DNA of 64,000 nt, taken from Daphnia carinata (taxonomy: Eukaryota > Arthropoda > Branchiopoda > Diplostraca > Daphniidae). The translations under genes were made by a program, and so were the position numbers. Under the pieces are notes generated by a model that was given only the letters and a program-made list of their open reading frames with translations, was not told the DNA's origin and searched no databases. Positions 24,868 through 34,910 of the stretch are shown here, piece by piece; within the stretch, counting starts at the first letter, position 1; every line of letters starts with the position of its first letter. Location of the stretch: the NCBI RefSeq assembly GCF_022539665.2, contig NC_081331.1, positions 2,142,501 to 2,206,500 of the forward strand. Reading direction: 5' to 3'.

Positions 24868-24892
24868 ATATAAAATACCGTCTCGGGAATCC

Positions 24893-26185
24893 GAATGAAG
24901 TATAGAAATGTCATGTTATCCATCCAATCATTACAATTTATTCAGTGTCTTGCCCCAACCAAGAATCTTTTCAGATCCAATGTTACTATTAACCTATACT
25001 GAGAAAAGAAAAACAACACCATTAAGCATCTCAATTGTTGCTCATGTGACTTACATGACTCATAGATTCAACTTCTGGTGGAAGCTTGGGAAAGGACATA
25101 CAAATTGCAGATTAACATCATTGTATAAGGCTCTTGAATGATAAACTAGCACCCGTAGAATGTTGCATTGTTGATAGTTGTGTTCCCAGTATATGAAAAT
25201 CCTTTCCTATTGGATACATTTTTTTTTTTGTAGATTAGACATGGTTGGCAAAAAGGAGGAGAAATGCTTCGTCATAAATTCAAAAATTTTTCAAGAAAAT
25301 TCCTTTCATACCTAAAGAGTCCATGTATGATGTTCATTGCTGCAATGCCAGCGAAGTGAAACATCTTCAGGGCCATTTAACTACCCAGCTTCACCAACAC
25401 TCTGAACGTAAAGGACAAGTTGTTCTTTAGCAAGAGAAGCAGAATTATTTGAGGCTTCTAGCTGTGACAGAACTATAAAGGATTGCTGTTATACAAGATT
25501 CATTTACACAAGATGGTACTTCTCATCAGACAATGTGCATACTCTATTACTTTACCTCATACCTTAATGGTAATGCACTCTCAGTGTTTTTTCAACTGTA
25601 GGCTCACTCTTCCATCCTGTAACACTTCCAGACTTGACTTGGTTCCCCACTAAAATTCTGTGAATGCAAAATAATAGCATTAAAAATACTTTTTCGATAG
25701 ACAAAAAACCGAAAAGTACCTAATCCATGTTTGATGTTGAACTCATGCCATTTCTGGGTTTCCGTACCACACCCATTTTCGGCAGTCTTTATGGTAATAT
25801 TAATCAAAGCCACATGTACCACTATGAAATGGATGTTGAAAAGCAAATAAAAACCTGTTGAGATGGATATCAGGAGAATCAGAATAGATCTCAATCAACT
25901 TCAGTTATTCTTTTCCCTATAGTACTTAGTGACATAGCATAATAGATATACCTGCCTCAATTCAGAACCATAGACCAACGGAAAAGAACACAGAAATGTA
26001 GCTGTGAAAGCAGATCAGTTTAGAACACAGGATCAGGTATAGATCATCTAAGAGTAGACCTAAAATGCAAAGACAAAAATATTGGGCATAATTGCAGTTT
26101 ACCAAACATAGTAGCAAAATAAAATAATTGTCAAAGAAAGACATATGCACACTTGGGTTAGCGAATGGGTAAGTCTGATGCAATG
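24893..26185. other. Mostly non-coding; possible minus-strand exons at 25560-25870
   Basis: On the minus strand an acceptor (tctcaacag near 25860) opens a frame of ~45 codons with a hydrophobic start and NITIKTAENGCGTETQKW. A donor at gattag|gtactt and acceptor gaattttag lead to a 29-codon tail ending at a stop near 25566. There is no start codon and no family resemblance, so it may be a gene relic. Confidence 0.2.
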
Positions 26186-26360
26186 TATGGCAATCCGTTT
26201 TACCCCCGCCCCCCCCCCCTCCCCCAAAAAAAAAATAAAAATAAAAATATCGGCCTTACTTTCTGTTTTACTGCTACCCACCGGTAGATGGCGATAGCAG
26301 TGAAATAGAAAAAAAAGACCGATATTTTTCTTTCTTTTTTGGGTAAAACGGATTGCCATA
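26186..26360. mobile_element. Complete MITE with perfect 20-bp terminal inverted repeats
   Basis: The left end TATGGCAATCCGTTTTACCC is the exact reverse complement of the right end 26341-26360. The TA at each end could be the target duplication of a Tc1/mariner-type transposase. The interior is a C-run, A-rich sequence and a short inner palindrome (actgctaccc ... gatagcagt). The whole 175 bp can fold into a hairpin and codes for nothing. Confidence 0.85.
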
Positions 26361-26606
26361 GACACACTCACAATTTAACGCTGATTTCGATCAAGTCATT
26401 GGTTTTCTAGTTAAACCAGAGATTTTACCTTTCAAATTACATGGTACCCATACTCACCACACCAGCGCCACTTGGTACCCACGGAGCAATAGCACTTCTT
26501 GCCACTAGAACCCCGTGATTCCACGGGGCAATACATCTTACCGACAAAATATTATAGAACGTAAACATACTAGGCCGTTTCAAAGGATTCTATTTGAAAC
26601 CGCAAA

Positions 26607-27609
26607 ATGTTTTTTAAACGTTCAATAACAGCAATCCGGAATTTCCCCAGAAATTATTGCTCAAAGTCAACGTTAAGTGAAGATGAAATACAAAAGTTCA
26701 GTAAAATGGCAAATGAATGGTGGGATATTAATGGGCCATTTAATGGCTTACATTCGCTGAACCAACTAAGGTAATTTAACGCCGAATATCTTTAAAGTCC
26801 AGCTTTAGACTCAAGTGAAAATTTTAGAGTACCGTTTGTAAGAAAAGGAATATCTTCCTATCAAAAATCAGCTGTGAAAAATGCTACTCCTGCAAGCCTT
26901 TTGGCTGGGTGTTCAATCCTAGATGTTGGATGTGGTGGAGGCATTTTAAGTGAAAGCTTAGGTCGTTTGGGTGCAACCGTTACAGCAATTGATCCCAGTG
27001 AAGAAAATGTTGCAGCTGCCTCTCTTCATGCACAGAAACTTATGCTTAACAATGTGACATATGAAGTCAATTCTGTGGAAAATTTTAAGAACTTGAATCC
27101 GACTACTCATTTTGATGCAATTACTGCATCAGAAGTTATTGAGCATGTCGAAAATCCTGAATTTTTCATCCAAACCTGCACCGATTTGCTAAAGGTACTT
27201 GATATTTGCCAAGTTTACCTTGCTTTTGTAACTGAAATGTTTTTCATAGCCAGGAGGATCTTTATTTATAACAACAATAAATCGAACTGCAGCTTCATGG
27301 GCCCTTGCCATTGGTGCTGCAGAATATGTCCTCACTGTTGTTCCTAAGGGGACCCATGATTGGAATAAGTTTGTCACTCCAGATGAACTCAATTTCTTCA
27401 TTACTAAGAGTATGTTGTTTGTTGGAAAAATTAATAGTTATTCATAACAGGTTTTCTTTATTTATTTTTGTTATTAATTAATTTTAGATAATTGTCAATT
27501 GCGACAGCTTCATGGAATGGCCTACAATCCGTTCACTAACAAATGGCATTGGTCCAAATGCACTAGTGTCAACTATGCTCTTCACGCTACAAAATCAGTT
27601 CACAATTAG
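26607..27609 (+). CDS. COQ3: Ubiquinone biosynthesis O-methyltransferase, copy a
   Basis: Exons 26607-26770, 26828-27194, 27250-27409 and 27488-27609 (phases 2, 0, 1) give 270 aa. The N-terminus is basic and hydroxylated (MFFKRSITAIRNFPRN), as expected for mitochondrial import. It is followed by the family signature EWWDINGPFNGLHSLN, SAM-binding motif I ILDVGCGGGILSE, motif II around [28 protein letters not shown], and the C-terminal GTHDW...F and YNPFTNKWHW blocks of COQ3. The enzyme performs both O-methylations of the coenzyme Q ring on the matrix side of the inner mitochondrial membrane. A paralogue with identical intron positions lies 5.6 kb downstream, and COQ10 is the convergent neighbour. 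Confidence 0.95.
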
Positions 27610-28023
27610 CGTCTAACCTTACGAAAGATCTGGATTGTTATTGTTTTTCGAATACTAGGTTACCATTATGAACCTTAACGGTGGTTTGTGTTATATTTTA
27701 TACTTAGTTGAACATCCGGCAATAGCTCATTGTTAATAAAAGAAAAAAATTGTTGAATGGAATACATGAGGTGCGTGGCATTAAAAAAACACTATTGTTT
27801 TTTAGTAAATGGATGCAACTGCTTCAACATATGTTCACTTTGTCGTCTCGCGTTACAAGCGGTCAAATCAGGAAGAGCGCAGGGTTACATGAATTTCATT
27901 TACGATACACTTCAGTTTGTTTAACGTGATGCGATTAAACTTTACCGTACAGCTTGGTGTTAAAAACCCCTTGATTCTTCGAATTTTCGCGCTGCCACGT
28001 CAGCCAAGAGTTCCAGCAAAGAA

Positions 28024-28882
28024 TTAAATATCACGGGCTTTAATCGGTAATGCAGCACCGTAACGTTTTTTTGCCTCTGCTTTGTAAGCACTAACCATTT
28101 CCCTTATAACTAGGTGTGAGAACATCTGTGAAATTTGCGTGTGCAATAACGAACGGAATTCATATGACAAGTAAAAGTCAAGCGTGCAAGTGTTAGGGTT
28201 TCCGTTAAGTCCAGGACTGAATTTCCAGATTGTCACCATGTCTTTGAACAGACCCCCATCCACGCTCACCGACTTTACAAATGTTGGTGAAGCTAGCGTG
28301 AAACTGCATGCACAACTTTCTGCTCCAAAAGGTGGAAATCTAAATGATAAATCGGCTGTCAGATGGTGAGGCGTTTTTTGGGATGTGACTACTGAACTTG
28401 TACAGTACGGAATAAAATCCTTGTAATGCTCAACGTCAGAGACAATATTAAATAGTTGCTCCACAGAATACCTGCAAAAATGTATAATCTTCAATTAATA
28501 AAAAAAAATTGTTGGCCGACAAATTGTCTACCCTAATAATATTTTTTCAGAATAATTCTTTTTTCCGTTTTCCATTTGCAGCCCAACCGGTAGTTTAAAG
28601 CCACGGTTTGGGATAAATAGGTTCGTTGTTTTAAATTCTCTATGAAATAAACGTGAAGGGAAATTTTCCTCCTGCCATTGTCCAGCAGCTTGTGTTGCAA
28701 TGCATTGAGTATGAACGCATTTTCTACAGAAAATAAAAGGTAAAACTTTCAGCCAAGATATCGATTGAATGAAAAATGATTACAATAATTTACCTGGAAA
28801 ACGAAATCACGTTCTTCCTTGTTAGTTGCGTTTTACAACCATGAAAAATGACAGCTAGAGGTGAAGAGTAGCTTTTTAACAT
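28024..28882 (-). CDS. COQ10: Coenzyme Q-binding protein COQ10 (START-like)
   Basis: Exons 28882-28794, 28723-28532 and 28471-28024 (phases 2, 2) give 242 aa. The ATG at 28882 opens a Ser/Lys/Arg-rich presequence (MLKSYSSPLAVIFHG), consistent with mitochondrial import. The family blocks follow: YSEKILLGYSVEQLFNIVSD, FIPYCTSS, FRFPPFGAE, IWKFSPGL, and FRSLLHTQISQMF. COQ10 is a lipid-binding START-domain protein needed for normal respiratory use and synthesis of coenzyme Q. It lies tail to tail with COQ3 copy a, about 415 bp between stops. Confidence 0.95.
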
Positions 28883-29946
28883 TTATTTTTTTTCACTAGC
28901 GATCAAGGCAAAAATATTGTTTTCCTGCAAATCGAGAAGCAATTTTTGGTTATAGAATATATTAACTCACACACTCCAGTTAAAATTCAGGGCTCTAATA
29001 TGACGTAGGCCTATTACATACACAGATAGGTAATGCAAAGCAGTCGAAACTGACACAAACTAGTAGTTTCCACGGTGCTGGTTGAAAAACGACTGACCAA
29101 TGCCTTTTTCCAATCAAGCCACTCAGTTCTCCAGCGTATCGTTTTATAAAAACCTGTACGAGCAGTAAAATGGATCCCACCTGATATGCACTCAGAAAGA
29201 GAACAGCGCTGGACTAAGAATAGAAATACAACAAAAAAGCTAACACGGCGGGTCAGATATCCTCTAGTGATATTCTCTCTTTTTCATGAAAAAATATTTG
29301 GTTGATCCAACAATTATTTTTCAAACTTTTTTAAGCTAGTAAAAAAAGGAACAAAAAAAGTGAACAACCGGTTGCTATCTGGGGCAACCTCGTCGTTCAG
29401 GACAGAACATTCAACTTGTGAACTTTCAGCCGTGTTCCCTTATAATTTTTACGGACAGAACGAATATTTGTTATTTAACTCAAGAGAGTGTTCCACGTGC
29501 AGTTGAAATTATGCTTAGGTATACTTTTACTTAAACAGGAATCAAGTTACAAGTTGTGCTACATAGGAACGTTGAGCAATGTTAGTAACTGGTTGTTACA
29601 AACTTGTTTTAAAAATAGAAGAAAGGTATGTTAGGCAGTTGGGCAATTGGGAGTTGGGAAGCTTTGCTTACTTTTTGGGTTTTCCCTATCGGGCAAAGGA
29701 TACAACTTAAATTCGAAAGATACGTTGGGCTAGGTTAGTGGTGGCTCACGGAGTCATACGTGTATGAAAAAGTAGAACATAAAGTAAAAAACAAAAAAAT
29801 ACAGGAACCATCTAGATCAGAGTAACTTTCATAGCTTTATTCATTGGATTTGTTTTGCAAAACCAACCTGCGGATACTGGATAGACGGAATTTTTAATGA
29901 GCATGAAACCGATTTTCACTCAAAACTTTCCAAAATCACGACATAA
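28883..29946. other. Upstream region of COQ10; no firm gene
   Basis: A minus-strand fragment near 29055-29150 opens after ctcgtacag and reads a plausible peptide (KRYAGELSGLIGKRHWSVVF), but no start or continuation was found. The rest is AT-rich. Confidence 0.25.
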
Positions 29947-30137
29947 CTATTTGGTTGCAGCAAGTTGTGAAATAAGAATACGTACGAAACGGACAATTTC
30001 CAGTTTATGTAGTGTTCTATGTAGATAAACGACTGAAGTTACCATATGTATTGATGCCAGCGCAAATATAAAATGTGCAATAAACCGATAGCTTGTCCGA
30101 CGACACAGTTGTTGGTTAAGCTTATTCAGAAACTTCA
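29947..30137 (-). CDS. Hypothetical 62-aa membrane protein (low confidence)
   Basis: ATG at 30137 to stop at 29947, single exon. The product is basic at both ends with one hydrophobic stretch (FIAHFIFALASIHMVTSVVY), like many small mitochondrial inner-membrane proteins. It lies 85 bp downstream of the HPDL stop on the same strand, so it could also be HPDL 3' UTR. No family is recognised. Confidence 0.3.
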
Positions 30138-30221
30138 TAATATTTAAGAACAAAGTTCCCCCTTAAATACTCCATTGTACAGTAGTCTTAGAATTAGGTA
30201 AAGAAAGAAATGTTTAGCGTG

Positions 30222-31612
30222 TTATAGTTTAATTGCTTTCAGAGTCAGGTTTTCTTCCTCGATCGAGCGAGCTAATGCCGTTACATTACCGGCTCCGAAT
30301 CCTCGCGCCCCTTTCCTCTGCATCACTTCCATGAAAAATGTTTCCTCGTTGAACAACGGTGTTGTAAAAATTTGCAGAAGATACCTGTCCGACACAGACA
30401 TAAGAATCATCCCTGCACGGCCACGTGAAGATCATAATATAAATTTACTTGTCACGACTAGTTATATCTGCGGTATCCGCTTCAGAATCAAGGAGAATAC
30501 CCAACCGCTGAAATTCGTCAATGCTATAACCTGCCGCTTGAATTTCTTTTCTTTTCCTTTCCTGAAAACAAACGAATTCCCGTCTAGTACATTAAAACTC
30601 AGGAAGGTATTTGCGTTCTTATGAATGTCATACATTTTGATAATAGGCTTTAGGTGGTGCCCGGAATTGAACTTGTTTGCGAATCATGGCATCTACGCAG
30701 CTTGTGACATCATTTGTGGCGAGCCCTATGTGTTGAAGACCCGGCCCACCATGACCTTCGAGAAAGGCACTGATATGAGCATTCTCTGTTTCAACATGCA
30801 TCAATATTTAAAAACGATTACATAACTCGTCCTAATGCACACTAACGAAAACAAATACCGTTCTCTGGAAGAGATTCAGCGATTACGATTTTTAATGACG
30901 TGTCGTCCATTGCGTCAGGATTTGCATTAGAAATTCCGGATTCGGCACAGGGCCAGTAATCCATAACGCGCAGTCTCATTCCCACTCCACCCTTGATTAC
31001 TAGACCCTCATTCAAGTCTTCGGTTGGATTCATTTGAAATTTTTGCATGCCGAGGCAATTCTGATACCATTTGATGATGTTCTGGGATTCACCGGGACGG
31101 CACACATAAGTCAGGTGATCAACATGTGTAAAAGGCTCTTCACCTCGGGCTGCAACAGATTCTTGAAATGTCGGAAGGAATGATCCCTGGTATTGCGATT
31201 TGTCCAGGAGAGTGTGGATGATATTGCCACAGCAGGATCCAACAATTGAATATCTTACTTTTCCCGCTTTGTCTTCTACTTCTGTTACCGGATGGAATAG
31301 CATTCCTCCATCTTTTTGCATTTTGTTTGTGACATGTTCCAGGTTTTTTACTTCCAACGCAACGTTAAAAACGGTATCAACCTGATTAACTGAGGACGAG
31401 AAATGAGAAAATGGCACAAATTCCGGACGATAAAGTTTCTTATTTTCTGTGACGAGGAAAATGGATTTATGGCTTCCGATCACCCACTGTGTGTTCACTG
31501 CTGTTTCTCTTCGACCTCTGAGAGAATATCCAAGTTTGTCCAAAAAATATGATGCGATTTTTTTTCCATTAGAAACGCCCAACTCGATGTGGTGTAACGC
31601 ACTTGACCGCAT
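30222..31612 (-). CDS. HPDL: 4-hydroxyphenylpyruvate dioxygenase-like protein, HPDL type
   Basis: Exons 31612-30859, 30785-30634, 30561-30449 and 30384-30222 (phases 1, 0, 2) give 393 aa. Two vicinal-oxygen-chelate halves are present. The iron ligands of the family are all there: His166 (VDHLTYVC), His270 (GPGLQHIGL) and Glu359 (FFMEVMQRKG), followed by the GFGAGN block. Several stretches match HPDL better than HPD: LHHIELGVS at the start, KWYQNCLGMQ, IVIAESLPEN, AAGY near LGILLDSE, and LFNEETFFMEVMQR. HPDL is known to convert 4-hydroxyphenylpyruvate to 4-hydroxymandelate, feeding the 4-hydroxybenzoate head group of coenzyme Q, whereas HPD degrades tyrosine. The ATG directly follows a strong acceptor (tcttttcttttaag), so the mRNA has an upstream noncoding exon, perhaps 33744-33838. 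Confidence 0.9.
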
Positions 31613-32217
31613 CTTAAAAGAAAAGATGAAGAAACGTTAAACAAATCCTTGCTTTATTTGCTGCGTCTAAAATACTAATGTCTGGGCGACAGAAGCAACT
31701 TTTGGGACTGTCAGGAGTCTTGTAAAGCCATGTTTACAATTACGTGTTTCATAAACGAGTCCAGTTTTCTTCAAAAGGTCGTCCCGATTAGAACGGGATT
31801 TTTTTTTCTCAGCTTCACGCATTCGAAATAAGTTGGATGCCTGCGGTCATCCAACTTGCTTAACATTATTATTCTACACTGCTGGCGAAATAAAAGTTTT
31901 GGCTGTATCCAATTGGTTTGGACCAGTAGGTAAAGCATAAGCCACTTTCTATTCAATACGAAAAAACAGGCTGCAGTCATAGATTAACAACCCAAAGTAC
32001 CAAAAAATTAGATTTTTGTAAACAACCGAAAAAAAACCTGAATCGGAAAGCGACAATTTTTGTCATTTTCAGTTGTTGACTCCTTCTAGTCGGTCACGAG
32101 CAAGCATTTTCTTACTGTTACGTAATCCTTGCCTGTTGCTTTATACTGTTGTTGGGAAAAACGCAATCTGTTTCCCCACGTTTCTTCATTGTTATCGTTT
32201 TCAGCAAGAAATTTAAA

Positions 32218-33241
32218 ATGATGTGTTTTAAACGAGTGATAACTACAAATCAACGTTTCTGTAGAAATATTTCTCTGAAATCAACAGTAAGTGTTGAAGA
32301 GCTTCAAAAGTTCATGGCAAACAATTGGTGGGACGCTGACGGACCAGCCAAGCCCTTATACTCGTTCAATAAACTAAGGTGATTTATCGATACTATGTTT
32401 TAAAATATACCAACCCATGTAGAACTCTTTTTAAAAAATGTTTTCATTCCACAGAGTACCTTTTGTTGAACGAGGCATTCGGTCTTGTCAAAAATCAGTC
32501 GTGGCAAAGGCCACCTTGGAAAGCCCTTTAGTCGGATGCAAAATATTAGACGTCGGATGCGGTGCGGGCATTTTGAGCGAAAGTCTAAGTCGCTTAGGGG
32601 CGAATGTTACAGGAATTGATCCGAACGAAAATAGCATTGGTGTAGCTCTTGAACGCGCCCAAAAAATGAAGCTTAAAAATGTCTCTTATGCAGTCAAAAC
32701 TGTTGAAGATGTCAACCCGCCTAATGCTGTTTCACCAACTCTCTTTGACGCTATCGTCGCATCGGAAGTTATAGAACATGTGGAAAACCAAAAATTGTTT
32801 ATAAAGAAATGCATTGAACTCCTAAAGGTATTAGATTTCTGGAATCCCAATCGCTCTATTAGGAAATAAAAACGCCGATCCTTTGCTAAAGCCAGGAGGT
32901 TCTTTATTTGTAACCACCCAAAATAGGACTGCTGCTTCTTGGGTCTTCGTCATCTTTGGAGCGGAATACGTTCTTAATATCGTACCAAGAGGGACCCATG
33001 ACTGGGCAAAGTTTCTTACCCCGGACGAGCTCATTTTTGAAGCCGAAGAAAGTATACGATTCAAGAATATTTACTTTTAAAAATGGACTTAATTATATTT
33101 TGGCGTGATCTTTTAGATAATTGTCAACTACGACAGCTTCGGGGCTATTTCTACAATCCGATCGCTGATAACTGGACTTGGTCTAAAGACACAAGCATCA
33201 ATTATGCCCTACACGTACAAAAATCAAGTCATGGCAAGTGA
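32218..33241 (+). CDS. COQ3: Ubiquinone biosynthesis O-methyltransferase, copy b
   Basis: Exons 32218-32378, 32455-32827, 32892-33051 and 33117-33241 give 272 aa. Intron positions and phases (2, 0, 1) are the same as in copy a, and exon 3 is the same length (160 bp). A second ATG at 32221 is an equally possible start. Motif I is [14 protein letters not shown] and motif [35 protein letters not shown] and [10 protein letters not shown] are all present, so the fold looks intact. Differences from copy a fall at [12 protein letters not shown], the DVNPP insertion after the second strand, and FEAEE before the last exon. It may be a true second COQ3 or an O-methyltransferase with another substrate. 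It lies on the strand opposite the probable HPDL 5' intron. Confidence 0.93.
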
Positions 33242-33743
33242 TAAACAATGCATGGAAATGTCAAATAGTCTACGTGACCTCGGGGATGACAACCGCGAAA
33301 AACGATGATCATGAGTGATGGTCATTTTACAACTTCTGTGAAATAAATCACTTACGCTACGATTTTAAACCCCAATTCTAATTTTTTTGAAAGAGCTTCG
33401 GTGCTTAGCATAAACACATTCTAAGAAAAAATATATGGTTCTATGTCGTAACTGGTACAGGTGTACCGCACAAAAGTCCCGCTTTTGATGCTGAACTAGC
33501 ATCCGTTAGACTACTTTTTCAAATATCCGTTTTATCCGATGTTACGTAAGCGATCCAGCATCCGCGCTGTAATCCGCGTCAGCTCTCACACCCCATTTTA
33601 AACGAAAAATTACTACTTTCTTGTTGCTCAAAAATTTAGTGAGGGATAAGCATTGTCCTATCATAATTCATACAGAGAGCAACCATAGTCTACGTAACTT
33701 GAATGAAGAAGCAATCAGCATATCAGGGAATTTTTTTACTTAC

Positions 33744-33838
33744 CGGAAAGAGTGGCGAGGAATCCTTTGTCGTGTGCAGCGCCGAGTACATCGGGTTTGA
33801 CGTCTCTGCGAGAGCTTAAGAGTTCCGCCTATGCTTCT
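33744..33838 (-). other. Probable noncoding 5' exon of HPDL
   Basis: A minus-strand block has a strong acceptor (ttgtcttttcag) and a strong donor (tttccg|gtaagt). It carries no plausible coding frame. The first HPDL coding exon begins with its ATG right at an acceptor, so this is the best candidate for the upstream exon. If correct, COQ3 copy b sits inside HPDL's first intron on the other strand. Confidence 0.4.
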
Positions 33839-34589
33839 CTGAAAAGACAAAATCATTAGAAACGGGCTTCAGAACATTCAACTGCTTTTAAAGACTTACA
33901 ATTTGCCTTCGGTGTACGAAACACGCGTTGAACAACAACAAAAATGTTGTTTATCAACCATCATGTCCTACATTCACAGATATAATCTTCCAGGCACGAA
34001 CTAGTACGCAATAATGTCTGCAAACTGGCAATGCAATGGAAAAGAAATTAGAATAGCCATATCACAGCACGAAATCACTGCCAGCATCTGCAATGTTGTT
34101 GCGTTTCTCTAACACAAGTGCAAAAAAACATGCCGATTTGCATTACACGTTTGACTGATATGTACCACAGATTCGGCACAAGACAAAGCAAATAACTATG
34201 AGCCCGACTGAAACACTGGCTGCAGCAGGACTAAAAAGTTGAATGACATTTTTGGAGTGTGAGACAAGGAGGCCAAGGTGGGGTAAGAAACTACTGCTTC
34301 AAACAAAAAAACGACACGTGTAGCCTATGTTTTTGTATTTTCCATTCCACAACTCTAAATTTTCATCGACACATGGTTTGCAAGGACACAGGTATGAACG
34401 ATAGGCGTGGAGGATGGGTGATCATTTTAAGGAAACGTAGGTCGTCGAAGCTTGAAAGTCACTAGAACACCTAAATTCGACTTCAGTTGCCATCGGCATC
34501 CCTGTGATCCATAACGTATTGAACGGTAACTTAACAGGCACTATATACATTAGCACTTGTTACAGGCCTGATTACTGACAATATAATTC
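33839..34589. other. Intergenic; no supported gene
   Basis: AT-rich sequence. The open frame 34259-34465 lacks family resemblance. Promoters of HPDL and downstream genes may lie here. Confidence 0.25.
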
Positions 34590-34690
34590 CTACATTTGTC
34601 TGGTTGGTTTTTTTCTGACGATTGCTTTCACAGCTTTGCCCTCACGAAGTTTTACTGCAGACGGTTCGTGACGTGCACCAAATGCGTACC
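34590..34690 (-). CDS. Possible terminal exon of a small unknown protein
   Basis: After an acceptor-like atttcattag the minus strand reads a basic, protein-like 32-codon tail (YAFGARHEPSAVKLREGKAV, then KAIVRKKP) to TAG at 34590. No preceding exon or ATG was found, and the CUB/LDLa gene just upstream already has its own stop at 34911. It could be an alternative terminal exon or a very small gene. Confidence 0.25.
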
Positions 34691-34910
34691 TAATGAAATT
34701 AATAGATTTATTGTGATTCTCAATAAGTACAAGGAGGACACAAAAAGAGATATCTGAAAGAAAGCATAAGGAACAAATCACGGCTTTACGTACGTTATAT
34801 TATATTATTTCAAAATGCCAAATTCTTTAAATAATTTACAATGGATAGTTACATAATACATTCATAATACATTAACTACTCGGTTATATTTACGAAGCGA
34901 ATTCATGGCA

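Noticed and set aside
30222-31612. Calling the dioxygenase HPD (tyrosine catabolism)
   Set aside because: The iron ligands fit both, but several blocks (WYQNCLGMQ, IAESLPEN, LFNEETFFMEVMQR) match HPDL more closely. HPD remains the main alternative.
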